A stretch of DNA of 64,000 nucleotides from Cupriavidus pauculus (lineage in GTDB: Bacteria; Pseudomonadota; Gammaproteobacteria; Burkholderiales; Burkholderiaceae): NCBI RefSeq assembly GCF_008801835.1, contig NZ_VZOW01000012.1:1-64000 (forward strand), written 5' to 3'. This document shows, piece after piece, positions 37,180 through 45,328 of the stretch; position 1 is the first letter of the stretch; every line of letters starts with the position of its first letter. A program made the position numbers and the translations under genes. A model generated the notes under the pieces. The model made no database searches. It had not been told where the DNA came from and worked only from the letters and a program-made list of their open reading frames with translations.

Positions 37180-38829
37180 ATGAGCGACACAAGCTTCGAC
37201 TACATCATCATCGGCGCCGGATCGGCTGGCTGCGCGCTGGCGGGACGGCTGGCCGACCAGCCCGGCGTGACAGTGGCCCTGCTCGAAGCGGGCCCCGACG
37301 ATCACCATCCCACCGTCTGGACGCCGCTTGCCATCGCCCGCACCGTGCCGCGGCCCGGCCCGCGCAACTATGGGTTTCGCACGGTGCCGCAGGCCGGACT
37401 CAATGGCCGCGAGTCGTACCAGCCGCGCGGGCGTGGCCTGGGCGGCAGTTCGTCGATCAACGCGATGCTCTACATCCGCGGCCATCGCAGCGATTACGAC
37501 CGCTGGGCCGCGCTCGGGTGCGAAGGCTGGGGATACGACGACGTACTGCCCTACTTCCGCCGCAGCGAATGCAACCAGCGCAACGCGGGGCGTGATGATC
37601 TCTGGCATGGCGGCAGCGGCCCGCTGCATGTCAGCGACCTGCGCACGCCGAATCCGTTCTCGCAGCGCTTCGTGCGCGCTGCCGCGCAGGCCGGCGTGCC
37701 GCTCAACGATGACTTCAATGGCGCGGAACAGGAAGGCGTCGGCCTGTTCCAGACCACCCAGTTCAATGGCGAACGCTGGAACGCGGCGCGCGCCTATCTG
37801 CATCGCGGCAATCGCGGCGATCTGACCCACAACGGCGGGCGCAAGAACCTCACCGTGATGGTCGATACGCAGGCGCTGCGCGTGGTGTTCGACGGCAAGC
37901 GCGCAACCGGCGTGCAGGCGGTGCGCGGCGGTCAGACCGTGACGCTGCGCGCGCGCCGCGAAATCATCGTCAGCGGCGGCGCGTTCCATTCTCCGCAATT
38001 GCTGATGGCTTCCGGGATCGGCCCGGCCGCGCACCTGCGCGATCTCGGCATCGACATCGTGCACGATCTGCCCGGCGTGGGAGAAAACCTGCAGGATCAC
38101 CTCGACGTCATCATCGGCAAACCGGTGCATTCGTGGCACCTGTATGGCTATTCGCTACGCGGCGTGGCGCGCATGGCCGGCGAAGTGATGCGCTACCGCT
38201 TGCGCCGGACCGGCATGCTGGCGTCGCCGGTGGCCGAAGCGGGCGCCTTCGTCAAGACCCGCCCCGGGCTTGACGCACCGGACTTGCAACTGCATTTCGC
38301 CCCGGCGCTGCTGGGCAACACCAACGTGCTGCGCAAGGGTCGGCCCGGTCACGGCTATTCTTGCCACGCGTGCGTGCTGCGGCCGGAAAGCCGGGGCACG
38401 GTGCGACTGCGCTCGGCCGACATGCGCGATGCACCGCTGATCGATCCACGCTTCCTGTCGGCGCCTGCGGACCTCGACGGCATGGTCGCCGGCGTGAAGC
38501 TGATGCGCCGGATCTTCGCCCAGTCCGCACTGGCAGAAGCCGGCGGCACGGATCCGCTGGCGGCGCTGCTGGGCGATGGCGAAGGTGACGACGCGGCGAT
38601 CCGCGACTTCATCCGCGAACATGCCGATACGATTTACCACCCGGTGGGCACCTGCAAAATGGGAAGCGACGACATGGCGGTGGTGGATCCGCAACTGCGC
38701 GTGCGGGGCGTGGAAGCGTTGCGCGTGGTCGATGCGTCGGTCATGCCGACGCTGATCGGCGGCAACACCAATGCGCCGACGATCATGATCGCCGAACGCG
38801 CGGCCGATCTGCTGCGCGCGCGAAACTGA
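37180..38829 (+). CDS. GMC family FAD-dependent oxidoreductase (alcohol dehydrogenase/choline dehydrogenase-like)
   Basis: 549 residues. FAD-binding [20 protein letters not shown] at 8-27, GMC signature 1 [19 protein letters not shown] near 85-103, signature 2 [18 protein letters not shown] near 266-283 and the active-site His in [13 protein letters not shown] near 487, with a C-terminal [16 protein letters not shown]. Related to AlkJ and BetA, which oxidise alcohols to aldehydes. It begins 25 bp after the alkyl sulfatase and is preceded by GGGGGAG, so the two form an operon; the likely substrate is the released long-chain alcohol. Confidence 0.88.
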   Translation: MSDTSFDYIIIGAGSAGCALAGRLADQPGVTVALLEAGPDDHHPTVWTPLAIARTVPRPGPRNYGFRTVPQAGLNGRESYQPRGRGLGGSSSINAMLYIRGHRSDYDRWAALGCEGWGYDDVLPYFRRSECNQRNAGRDDLWHGGSGPLHVSDLRTPNPFSQRFVRAAAQAGVPLNDDFNGAEQEGVGLFQTTQFNGERWNAARAYLHRGNRGDLTHNGGRKNLTVMVDTQALRVVFDGKRATGVQAVRGGQTVTLRARREIIVSGGAFHSPQLLMASGIGPAAHLRDLGIDIVHDLPGVGENLQDHLDVIIGKPVHSWHLYGYSLRGVARMAGEVMRYRLRRTGMLASPVAEAGAFVKTRPGLDAPDLQLHFAPALLGNTNVLRKGRPGHGYSCHACVLRPESRGTVRLRSADMRDAPLIDPRFLSAPADLDGMVAGVKLMRRIFAQSALAEAGGTDPLAALLGDGEGDDAAIRDFIREHADTIYHPVGTCKMGSDDMAVVDPQLRVRGVEALRVVDASVMPTLIGGNTNAPTIMIAERAADLLRARN

Positions 38830-38891
38830 CGGGCGTTGCGCGCTTACCGGTTTGTCGCCACAGGAGTGCGCACGCACGGCGCTAAAGGACC

Positions 38892-38968
38892 TGGCCCGCC
38901 CTAGAGGATTCGAACCTCTGACCGCTCGCTTAGAAGGCGAGTGCTCTATCCAACTGAGCTAAGGGCGG
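38892..38968 (-). tRNA. tRNA-Arg (TCT)
   Basis: CCGCCCTTAGCTCAGTTGG at the 5' end, anticodon loop CTTCTAA with TCT, T loop GGTTCGAATCC, encoded CCA, 77 nt. Confidence 0.96.
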
Positions 38969-39047
38969 CGTGTGCTGGACTTGCCGTTGCGGCAAGGCCA
39001 GCATTCTACCCCAGCATGCCTGCCGGGGCACTCCGCAGGGAATGACT

Positions 39048-40295
39048 TCAGGACGATTCGCGTTCGCGCACACGGGGCCGGCGCGGCATGCCGACGGCTT
39101 CGGTTGTGTCGACCGACGATACGCAGTTGCGGCCCATCAATTTGGCATCGTAAAGCGCGCGATCGGCCCGGCGCATGACATCGTCGGCGTTTTCGCCGAA
39201 ACGGCGCTCGGCCATGCCGATACTGACGGTGTAGGCGATCGCGTCCGGTTCCGACGGACATGGCGTGGAACGGACCAGTGCGCTTAGTTTCATGCTGATG
39301 GCGCGCCCGGTTTCCAACGGCGTGCCCGGCATGACGATGGCGAATTCCTCACCGCCCAGCCGACCGATCACGGCGCGCTCGGGAGCCGCCTTGCGCAGCA
39401 GTCCGGCAAAATGACGCAGCACGCTGTCGCCAGCGAGATGACCGTAGAGATCGTTGATGGCCTTGAAATGGTCCAGGTCGATGAAGGCGACGCTGAAGAC
39501 CGTGCGTTGGCGTTCGGCTCCCTTGCAGGCAGCTTCGAGTTCCTCCCAGAACGCGCCGCGCGAAAGCACGTCGGTCAGGTCGTCGTGGCGCGCGCGCCGC
39601 TCAATGATCCGGCGCAGCCGGTCATGTGCCATCAAGGCAAAACTGACCGACAACCCAACCACGCCAAATACGAACCAGACCGTCATGCCGGCCCGCTCGT
39701 CGGGCTGCATCCACGGGTGGTGACCGAACAGCGTCGACCATGCAACGGACGTCTGCGCCCCGGCCAGCGCGGTACACGCCAGCGCCACGAGGATCAGCGA
39801 CAGCACCGCGAGTCGCCCGGTGCCGCGCTTGGCCGGCAGGCGCGGCACGGCGGCGCGGATGATGTCCAGCAGCAACATCATCTGGATCAACGCCGCGGCC
39901 AGCGCCAGGGCCTGCGTCAGTTCCGGTGCCGCAGTTGCACCGGGCACGCCCATTTCGCCGGCCAGCTGCAGCCCCACCGCCAGCAAGCCAGGCAGATTCA
40001 GCGCGGCCAGTACGATGCCGCGCCCGCGCTTGCCAGCGAAGTGTCGCGTGCCGTAGGCCATCATCGACAATCCCGCCGTCAGCGCCACCCCTGGCAACGA
40101 CGCCAGCGGCCACTGCGGCCGGTACGCCTGCGCGGCTAGCAACACCACTGCGAGGGTGACCACGAGGTCGCCGAGCGCCCACGATGTGAGCCCGCTGCGT
40201 TCCATTCCCGTGGACCGCCGCAACACGGCACAGACGATCGCCATCTGCAGCGCGAACAAGCCTGCGATCAGCACTACCACCTGCGACTGAAACAT
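39048..40295 (-). CDS. GGDEF diguanylate cyclase, membrane-bound
   Basis: 415 residues. Six or seven hydrophobic spans occupy residues 1-220, followed by a GGDEF domain (RHDDLTDVLSRGAFWEEL near 235, DLDHFKAINDLYGHLAGD near 270, catalytic RLGGEEFAIVMPG near 322). The active-site GGEEF is intact, so it probably makes cyclic di-GMP. The RXXD inhibitory site expected five residues before GGEEF reads PERA, so product inhibition through that site is probably lost. The N-terminal membrane part resembles no sensor family I can name. Confidence 0.88.
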   Translation of the reverse strand: MFQSQVVVLIAGLFALQMAIVCAVLRRSTGMERSGLTSWALGDLVVTLAVVLLAAQAYRPQWPLASLPGVALTAGLSMMAYGTRHFAGKRGRGIVLAALNLPGLLAVGLQLAGEMGVPGATAAPELTQALALAAALIQMMLLLDIIRAAVPRLPAKRGTGRLAVLSLILVALACTALAGAQTSVAWSTLFGHHPWMQPDERAGMTVWFVFGVVGLSVSFALMAHDRLRRIIERRARHDDLTDVLSRGAFWEELEAACKGAERQRTVFSVAFIDLDHFKAINDLYGHLAGDSVLRHFAGLLRKAAPERAVIGRLGGEEFAIVMPGTPLETGRAISMKLSALVRSTPCPSEPDAIAYTVSIGMAERRFGENADDVMRRADRALYDAKLMGRNCVSSVDTTEAVGMPRRPRVRERESS

Positions 40296-40681
40296 CTTTA
40301 TTCCCGTTCACAAAGGCGCTGCCAGTGCTCCGCACGGCACTGGCGCCGCCTTCAGATTGCGGCTTGCGAACAGCCGTCCTTTTTTGTTGCCGCATCCCGG
40401 TTGCCCGAATGCTCCGTGCACGCACGGCTGGCGGGGCTCAGGCACGACTCAGGCTGCCCGCGTCGCAAGCGGGGCCGGTGTGCCATTGTTGTGATAGTCG
40501 GGAGCAGGTCCGGGTGAATACTGCAAACTTGGCGCGAAGCGCCGATCGGACCTTTGCGGTGTGCGGATTATATCAGCGCGACGTACCAAGTAAAGCCAAT
40601 TGCTATCCCGCCTGAAGCGGGGGGTCGCCACTGCGTCTGCCACGCCACTTCGCCGTCGCGCACATTATCTTCACTTCGCAA
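40296..40681. other. Intergenic region between the GGDEF gene and tRNA-Pro
   Basis: 386 bp, divergent spacer. I see no gene, repeat or strong hairpin; it must carry the promoter of the GGDEF gene, which I could not place confidently. Confidence 0.5.
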
Positions 40682-40711
40682 TTGACCTTTGCGCCCGCAT
40701 CGCGATAGAAT
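40682..40711 (+). promoter_or_regulatory. Sigma-70 promoter of tRNA-Pro
   Basis: TTGACC, 18-bp spacer, TAGAAT, 9 bp before the tRNA. Confidence 0.7.
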
Positions 40712-40720
40712 CGCCGGCTT

Positions 40721-40797
40721 CGGAGCGTAGCGCAGCCTGGTAGCGCATCTGATTTGGGATCAGAGGGTCGTAGGTTCGAATCCTATCGCTCCGACCA
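40721..40797 (+). tRNA. tRNA-Pro (TGG)
   Basis: CGGAGCGTAGCGCAGCCTGG at the 5' end, anticodon stem TCTGA/TCAGA with loop TTTGGGA giving TGG, T loop GGTTCGAATCC, encoded CCA, 77 nt. Confidence 0.96.
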
Positions 40798-40827
40798 TAT
40801 TTGCAAGCAGTTTTAGGTAGCCGGATC

Positions 40828-40865
40828 AAGGGCTTACGTTGAAAGACGTGAGCCCTTTTTCTTTT
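40828..40865 (+). terminator. Intrinsic terminator of tRNA-Pro
   Basis: AAGGGCTTACGT / ACGTGAGCCCTT stem (one G-T pair), 6-nt loop, then TTTTTCTTTT. Confidence 0.85.
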
Positions 40866-41596
40866 GGAATCTGCGCCGGCCAGATTTATGCGGATGGAAA
40901 ATGTCAAAACCGCATGCCGATTTTCAGATTTGGCCGGTGCAATATGGCGCCGGCATTTATCTCTCGGCGAGACATCCCCTGACGCAACGCTTGCGCCACC
41001 TTTGCTCGATTTTTGGCGACGTTCGCACGGCGCTTTTCCGCCAATTCGGCGCCGCCGGCCTGCCGAGCGCTGCACATCGACATGACAGGACGGCGACATC
41101 GGCACATTTGCGGCGTCGTGTGGTTTTGCCGCGCGCAACGGCGCAAAGCTGGCGGCGCGCCTGCGCGCGCCGGGCGGGCGTGATATAATCCCGCGTCAGT
41201 TTGGGGCTGTCTGAGCATGCCCTGTAACCGGGTAAGCGCCGCTGCGGCTGCTGAAAACCGATTGTTCAGCGCTGGAATCATCGGCGTCTCGAGCGCACCG
41301 GAACCCCGGAAACACCTTGCCCGCCCGTCCCTGTGATGCAACCGGACGCGCAGCTTCACACGCGACCGCAAGCGGCAAGGCAATCGTCTGGGTCATCCGC
41401 GCCCCTCCACGATTTACTTGATGCGCCTGGCAGGTTCCGATCCGCCACGCCTGTCACCTTGCCTCCGGCATGGCCCGCGCGGTTGCCGCTTATGCGGCGA
41501 CGCCTGTGCCCGCCCGGCCAGCCGAAGGTCAACCGAAGCGCCCACAGGATATTGACTAACTCATGCAGCCTTCGGGGCTGTCAAAAGGAAAACAGA
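40866..41596. other. 730-bp stretch without a clear gene, including a long infA leader
   Basis: No open frame here has a convincing start, codon pattern or recognisable product. A TATAAT at 41184-41189 would start an RNA that runs about 400 nt to infA. A small hairpin with a TTCG-type loop (CAGCC-TTCG-GGGCTG, 41567-41581) lies just before the infA ribosome-binding site. Confidence 0.5.
41184..41189 (+). promoter_or_regulatory. Candidate -10 of infA
   Basis: TATAAT, perfect -10, but the GC-rich sequence at -35 is poor. Use would produce a 5' leader of about 400 nt. Confidence 0.4.
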
Positions 41597-41818
41597 TTGG
41601 CTAAGGAAGAACTCATCGAATTTGGCGGCGTGGTGTCGGAAGCCCTTCCCGACAACCGTTATCGCGTCACGCTGGAAAACGGCGTGGAAATCTGGGCATA
41701 TGCCTCCGGCAAGATGCAAAAGCACCGCATCCGTATTCTGGCCGGCGATCGCGTCACCCTTGAAATGTCGCCCTACGACCTGACCAAGGGCCGCATCAAT
41801 TTCCGCCACAAGTCCTGA
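41597..41818 (+). CDS. infA: Translation initiation factor IF-1, TTG start
   Basis: 73 residues, OB-fold: [20 protein letters not shown], then [20 protein letters not shown] and [20 protein letters not shown], nearly the whole IF-1 signature. The start is TTG at 41597, with AAAAGGAAAA upstream; no ATG or GTG is in frame nearby that would keep the conserved N-terminus, and longer frames run into non-homologous sequence. IF-1 sits in the ribosomal A site during initiation. The gene is isolated, not in the ribosomal-protein spc cluster, so it is probably the second IF-1 gene that many Burkholderiales carry. Confidence 0.93.
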   Translation: MAKEELIEFGGVVSEALPDNRYRVTLENGVEIWAYASGKMQKHRIRILAGDRVTLEMSPYDLTKGRINFRHKS

Positions 41819-41879
41819 GTTAGCGCCTTTTGGGCGATGCACCGCTGTCATGCGGATGACATTGCCAATGCCGACACTG

Positions 41880-41925
41880 ACGGGCTATCCATGGGTTGCA
41901 CCCATTGGATAGCCCGTTTTGTTTT
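41880..41925 (+). terminator. Intrinsic terminator of infA
   Basis: CGGGCTATCC-ATGGG / CCCAT-T-GGATAGCCCG followed by TTTTGTTTTC. Confidence 0.9.
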
Positions 41926-41996
41926 CTGACGCTTCGCCTTGCGACGGCCGTCACACGTCACCATACTCAAGGCTCGACGAAGCCCCCTGCCCCGAC

Positions 41997-42473
41997 ATGA
42001 ATCTGATTCTGTGGCGCCATGCCGAAGCCGAAGACCTGCCCGACGCCCTCAGCATCTCGCGCAGCGCCGATCTGCAGCGCCCCCTCACGCGCCGCGGCCG
42101 CAAGCAGGCCGACGCCACCGCAGCGTGGTTGCGCGGGCACCTGCCCGCCGACTATCGCGTGGTTTGCAGCCCCGCGCTGCGCACGCGCGAAACGGCAGCG
42201 GCTTTGTCGGGGCACGCTGAAATACTCGACGACCTCGCGCCAGGCGCCGACGTGGGCGCGGTACTTGCCGCGATCGACTGGCCGCAGGGCCACGAACACA
42301 CCGTGGTGGTCGGTCATCAGCCCTGGATCGGCCGGTTGGCCAGCCTGCTGATGGCGGGCCATGAAATGAACTGGAGCGTGAAAAAAAGCGGCATCTGGTG
42401 GCTGGCCGCCCGCACGCGCGAAAGCGAAGCACAGGTAGTGCTGCGCGCCGTCATCCAGCCCGATTTGTTCTGA
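41997..42473 (+). CDS. sixA: Phosphohistidine phosphatase SixA
   Basis: 158 residues, histidine-phosphatase fold: LILWRHAEAED (RH catalytic motif near residues 7-8), SPALRTRETA near 58-67 and VVGHQPWIGRLASLL (second catalytic His near 104). E. coli SixA removes phosphate from histidine in phosphorelay or PTS proteins. Start at MNLILWRH (41997). Single gene between the infA terminator and the Pho-box region. Confidence 0.88.
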   Translation: MNLILWRHAEAEDLPDALSISRSADLQRPLTRRGRKQADATAAWLRGHLPADYRVVCSPALRTRETAAALSGHAEILDDLAPGADVGAVLAAIDWPQGHEHTVVVGHQPWIGRLASLLMAGHEMNWSVKKSGIWWLAARTRESEAQVVLRAVIQPDLF

Positions 42474-42568
42474 TTCAATTTTCCGCTCCGCCACAACCTC
42501 GCTCGCGGGTTCGCTGGTTTTCGAGCAATCGATACGCATCAATGTCTTTCGACGAAAAACGATAGCAA

Positions 42569-42596
42569 TTGACGCAAACGGGACTGATTATAAGAA
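42569..42596 (+). promoter_or_regulatory. Possible constitutive promoter upstream of the OlsB-like gene
   Basis: TTGACG, 16-bp spacer, TAAGAA, upstream of the Pho array. Moderate match. Confidence 0.3.
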
Positions 42597-42620
42597 TTCC
42601 TGCGTGCGAAACCGATATGA

Positions 42621-42676
42621 CCGTCACGGAATCGTCACTATCGTTTCACTGCGCTGTCACCCGGCCTCACTACATT
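42621..42676 (+). promoter_or_regulatory. Pho box array and -10 of the OlsB-like gene
   Basis: Seven-base half-sites CCGTCAC (42621), TCGTCAC (42632), GTTTCAC (42643), CTGTCAC (42654) and GCCTCAC (42664) repeat every 11, 11, 11 and 10 bp, the period of PhoB half-sites. The box at 42643-42660 is followed 10 bp later by TACATT (42671-42676), the geometry of PhoB-activated promoters in which the box replaces the -35. Confidence 0.7.
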
Positions 42677-42714
42677 GTTTCGAAGCCGTTTCGTCACCGA
42701 AAGGACACACACTG

Positions 42715-43557
42715 ATGCGAGACCTTCCGACGCCTACCCAGCCGCTCTTCGACTCCTTGCCCACTGGCCTTTCCGGTCAGTCGGCGCGGAGGCGTCTTCC
42801 TCGTCAGCAACGACAAACCGAAGCACAAGTTACGGCGCCTGCTTTCAGCGTGGCGTGGGCACGTCATCAAGACGAAGTAGCTGAAGCGCAGCGTCTGCGC
42901 TACAAGGTGTTCGCCGAAGAAATGGGCGCTCGCCTGCAATCGTCGGTGGCCGACACCGACGTCGACATGTTCGACGCCTACTGCGACCACCTGATCGTGC
43001 GCGACCAGGAAACGCTCAAGGTGGTGGGCACCTACCGCGTGCTGCCGCCGCATCAGGCCAAGCGCATCGGCTGCCTGTATGCCGAGTCCGAGTTCGACCT
43101 GGTGCGCCTGGCGCATCTGCGCCCGAAGATGCTGGAATTGGGCCGTTCGTGCGTCCACCGCGACTACCGCTCGGGCAGCGTGATCATGGCGCTGTGGGGC
43201 GGACTGGGCGAATATCTGCAACGCTACAATCTCGAATCGATGCTGGGCTGCGCCAGCGTGCCGATGAGCGACGGCGGGCACTATGCGGCGAGCCTGTATC
43301 GGCAGTTTGCGGAAAAATCGCTGGCGCCGATCGAATATCACGCGTTTCCGCGCGTGCCGTTACCGGTGGAAGACCTGAACCAGACGCTCGACGTCGAACC
43401 GCCGGCGCTGATCAAGGGTTACCTGCGGCTCGGCGCGAAGATCTGCGGCCTGCCGGCCTGGGATCCTGACTTCAACGTGGCGGACTTCCTCACGCTGCTG
43501 CGCGTGCACGACATGAATCCGCGCTACGCACGGCACTTCCTGGGGCTGAACCGCTAA
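42715..43557 (+). CDS. GNAT-fold acyltransferase, OlsB-like (ornithine lipid synthesis)
   Basis: 280 residues. After a disordered 45-residue N-terminus comes the acyl-ACP:ornithine acyltransferase/autoinducer-synthase-like fold: VAEAQRLRYKVFAEEMG near 52-68, then DYCDHLIVRDQ-type strands, MLELGRSCVHRDYRSG near 142-158 and a C-terminal PALIKGYLRLGAKICG near 237-252. OlsB attaches a hydroxy fatty acid from ACP to the alpha-amino group of ornithine to form lyso-ornithine lipid, a phosphorus-free membrane lipid precursor. No olsA is adjacent. Start ATG at 42715 after AAAGGA. The Pho array upstream supports a phosphate-starvation role. Confidence 0.78.
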   Translation: MRDLPTPTQPLFDSLPTGLSGQSARRRLPRQQRQTEAQVTAPAFSVAWARHQDEVAEAQRLRYKVFAEEMGARLQSSVADTDVDMFDAYCDHLIVRDQETLKVVGTYRVLPPHQAKRIGCLYAESEFDLVRLAHLRPKMLELGRSCVHRDYRSGSVIMALWGGLGEYLQRYNLESMLGCASVPMSDGGHYAASLYRQFAEKSLAPIEYHAFPRVPLPVEDLNQTLDVEPPALIKGYLRLGAKICGLPAWDPDFNVADFLTLLRVHDMNPRYARHFLGLNR

Positions 43558-43574
43558 GCGCCATCGACCAAAAG

Positions 43575-43609
43575 AAAAAGGCGGCTTCCGCTCGGAAGTC
43601 GCCTTTTTC
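43575..43609 (+). terminator. Bidirectional terminator between OlsB-like gene and ppx
   Basis: AAAAAGGCGGCTTCC-GCTC-GGAAGTCGCCTTTTT between two convergent genes. Confidence 0.9.
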
Positions 43610-43644
43610 TTTTCTGGCGCCGAAAGACGGCGCCATCGCCATGC

Positions 43645-45177
43645 TCAGACGTAAACCACCTTGTAGCGCTTGCCCACGCGTTCCCACTCGTCGGCTTCCT
43701 GCGCCAGGCTGTATTCGACCAACGGATTGACGTCGATCCAGCTCTTCGGCAGCCGCACCTCGAAGCCTTCGTGGAGCTCATCGGAACGTTGGCGGACGAG
43801 GATCTCGGGCAATTTCATGTCGCCGCGCCGACGGCACAGCACAAACGCCAGCCGCAAGCTGAACAGCATGCGCCAGTCGACAAACTTGCCGCTGCCGGAC
43901 AGTTTGCCGAGCTTGCCGGCATGGCCGAGCAACAGCGTTGCCAGACGCGCCTGATCGGTCTTCGAAAAACCCGGCATGTCCGCGTGCGTGGCAATGTAGG
44001 CCGAATGCTTGTGGTAGCCGCTGTGCGAAATCGACATGCCGATCTCGTGCAGGCTGGCGGCCCAGCCCAGCAGCGCCAGGTTGTCCTCGCGACGTTCGTT
44101 GCGCGGCTCGGGGAACTGCGCCAGCAGGTCGCGCGCTGCCTGCCCCACGCGCGTCGCCTGGGGCCGATCCACGCCATAGCGGCGCATGAACTGGTCGACC
44201 GTGACGGTGCGCATGTCTTCGTGATGGCTGCGGCCAAGCAGGTCGTAGAGCACGCCCAGCCGCAGCGCGCCATCGGTGACATCCATCCGGTCGATATCGA
44301 GTTCGGCGAACACGCCGAGCATGATCGACAGCCCGCCAGGTAGCACCGGAATACGGTCCGCCTTCAAACCGGCCAGCTTCACGCGGTTGGTGTTCTCGGC
44401 CTTGATCAGCGCGCGTTTGAGCCGTTCTAGGCCCTCGCGCGTGATGCCGTGCTCGCCCGGGTTGTCGTTCATGCCGTTAAGCTCGATCAGCTCGGCCAGC
44501 GCGCGCGCCGTGCCCGACGATCCCACCGCCTGTTGCCAGCCGGCCGCCTTGTACTGGCGCACCAGCACCTGGATCTCGCGGCGCGCGGCCAGTTCGGCCT
44601 GCTTCATCGCGTATTCGTCGACGTTCCCGCTCGGGAAAAAATGCCGGCTATGGGATACGCAGCCGATATAAAGGCTTTCCATCAGCTTCGACTGATATCC
44701 GCTGCCAATGATGAATTCAGTGGAACCGCCGCCGATATCGACCACCAGCCGATTGCCCTGGCACGCGGGCGCATCGTGTGACGCACCGAGATAAATCAAC
44801 CGCGCCTCTTCGCGCCCGGCGATGACTTCGATCGGAAACCCGAGCGCCGCTTCCGCCTCGATCAGAAAATCCGAAGCATTCTTGGCGACGCGCAGCGTGT
44901 TGGTGGCCACCGCGCGCACCTGTTCGGGCGTAAAGTCGCGCAGGCGGTCGCCAAAGCGGCGCAGCGCGTCGACGCCGCGGCGGCGCGCCGGCTGATCCAG
45001 GTATTTGTCGGGCGTCAGGCCGGCAGCCAGCCGCACGGGCTCGCGCAGCGCGTCCACCTGGAAGATCTGACTGGCCGGACCCGAGGCCGTGGGCGTTTCA
45101 TCCACCCGCCCGATCATCAGGCGGAAGCTGTTGGAGCCCATGTCGACGGCGGCCAGCAAGCGGGGATTTTGTGTCAT
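43645..45177 (-). CDS. ppx: Exopolyphosphatase (Ppx/GppA family)
   Basis: 510 residues. Actin-like ATPase fold with AAVDMGSNSFRLMIGR near 10-25 and VVDIGGGSTEFIIGSG near 143-158, then an HD-like C-terminal domain (LGWAASLHEIGMSISHSGYHKHSAY near 375-400). It removes terminal phosphate from polyphosphate, or converts pppGpp to ppGpp in the GppA branch. Divergent from ppk1, which makes polyphosphate; the two share a 151-bp intergenic region with Pho boxes. Start at MTQNPRLLAAVDMG (45177); an ATG 21 bp upstream is also possible. Confidence 0.92.
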   Translation of the reverse strand: MTQNPRLLAAVDMGSNSFRLMIGRVDETPTASGPASQIFQVDALREPVRLAAGLTPDKYLDQPARRRGVDALRRFGDRLRDFTPEQVRAVATNTLRVAKNASDFLIEAEAALGFPIEVIAGREEARLIYLGASHDAPACQGNRLVVDIGGGSTEFIIGSGYQSKLMESLYIGCVSHSRHFFPSGNVDEYAMKQAELAARREIQVLVRQYKAAGWQQAVGSSGTARALAELIELNGMNDNPGEHGITREGLERLKRALIKAENTNRVKLAGLKADRIPVLPGGLSIMLGVFAELDIDRMDVTDGALRLGVLYDLLGRSHHEDMRTVTVDQFMRRYGVDRPQATRVGQAARDLLAQFPEPRNERREDNLALLGWAASLHEIGMSISHSGYHKHSAYIATHADMPGFSKTDQARLATLLLGHAGKLGKLSGSGKFVDWRMLFSLRLAFVLCRRRGDMKLPEILVRQRSDELHEGFEVRLPKSWIDVNPLVEYSLAQEADEWERVGKRYKVVYV

Positions 45178-45235
45178 TGCGTTCGTGTTACGCGGCATAG
45201 GCCCATTGCGGGGCCAAACTTGAAAGAATATGTCT

Positions 45236-45253
45236 CTGTCATGTCCGCTTCAT
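45236..45253 (+). promoter_or_regulatory. Pho box 1 upstream of ppk1
   Basis: CTGTCAT-gtcc-GCTTCAT, half-sites 11 bp apart, oriented toward ppk1. Confidence 0.65.
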
Positions 45254-45265
45254 GACAAAATCAAA

Positions 45266-45283
45266 GTGTCATCAAACTGACAC
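45266..45283 (+). promoter_or_regulatory. Pho box 2 upstream of ppk1
   Basis: GTGTCAT-caaa-CTGACAC, half-sites 11 bp apart. A TATGAA at 45289-45294 could be the -10; transcription would then begin near 45301, downstream of the in-frame ATG at 45290, favouring the ppk1 start at 45329. Confidence 0.6.
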
Positions 45284-45328
45284 GATTCTATGAAAAAGTC
45301 GCCACATCGCCAAAACAAGGTCATAGAC

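Noticed and set aside
40904-41383. 159-codon frame on - upstream of infA
   Set aside because: Arg/Ala-rich, no ribosome-binding site or homologue signature; overlaps the possible infA leader.
41190-41596. 6S RNA or other known structured RNA in the infA leader
   Set aside because: No match to a family core I could recognise by eye; a covariance search would be needed.
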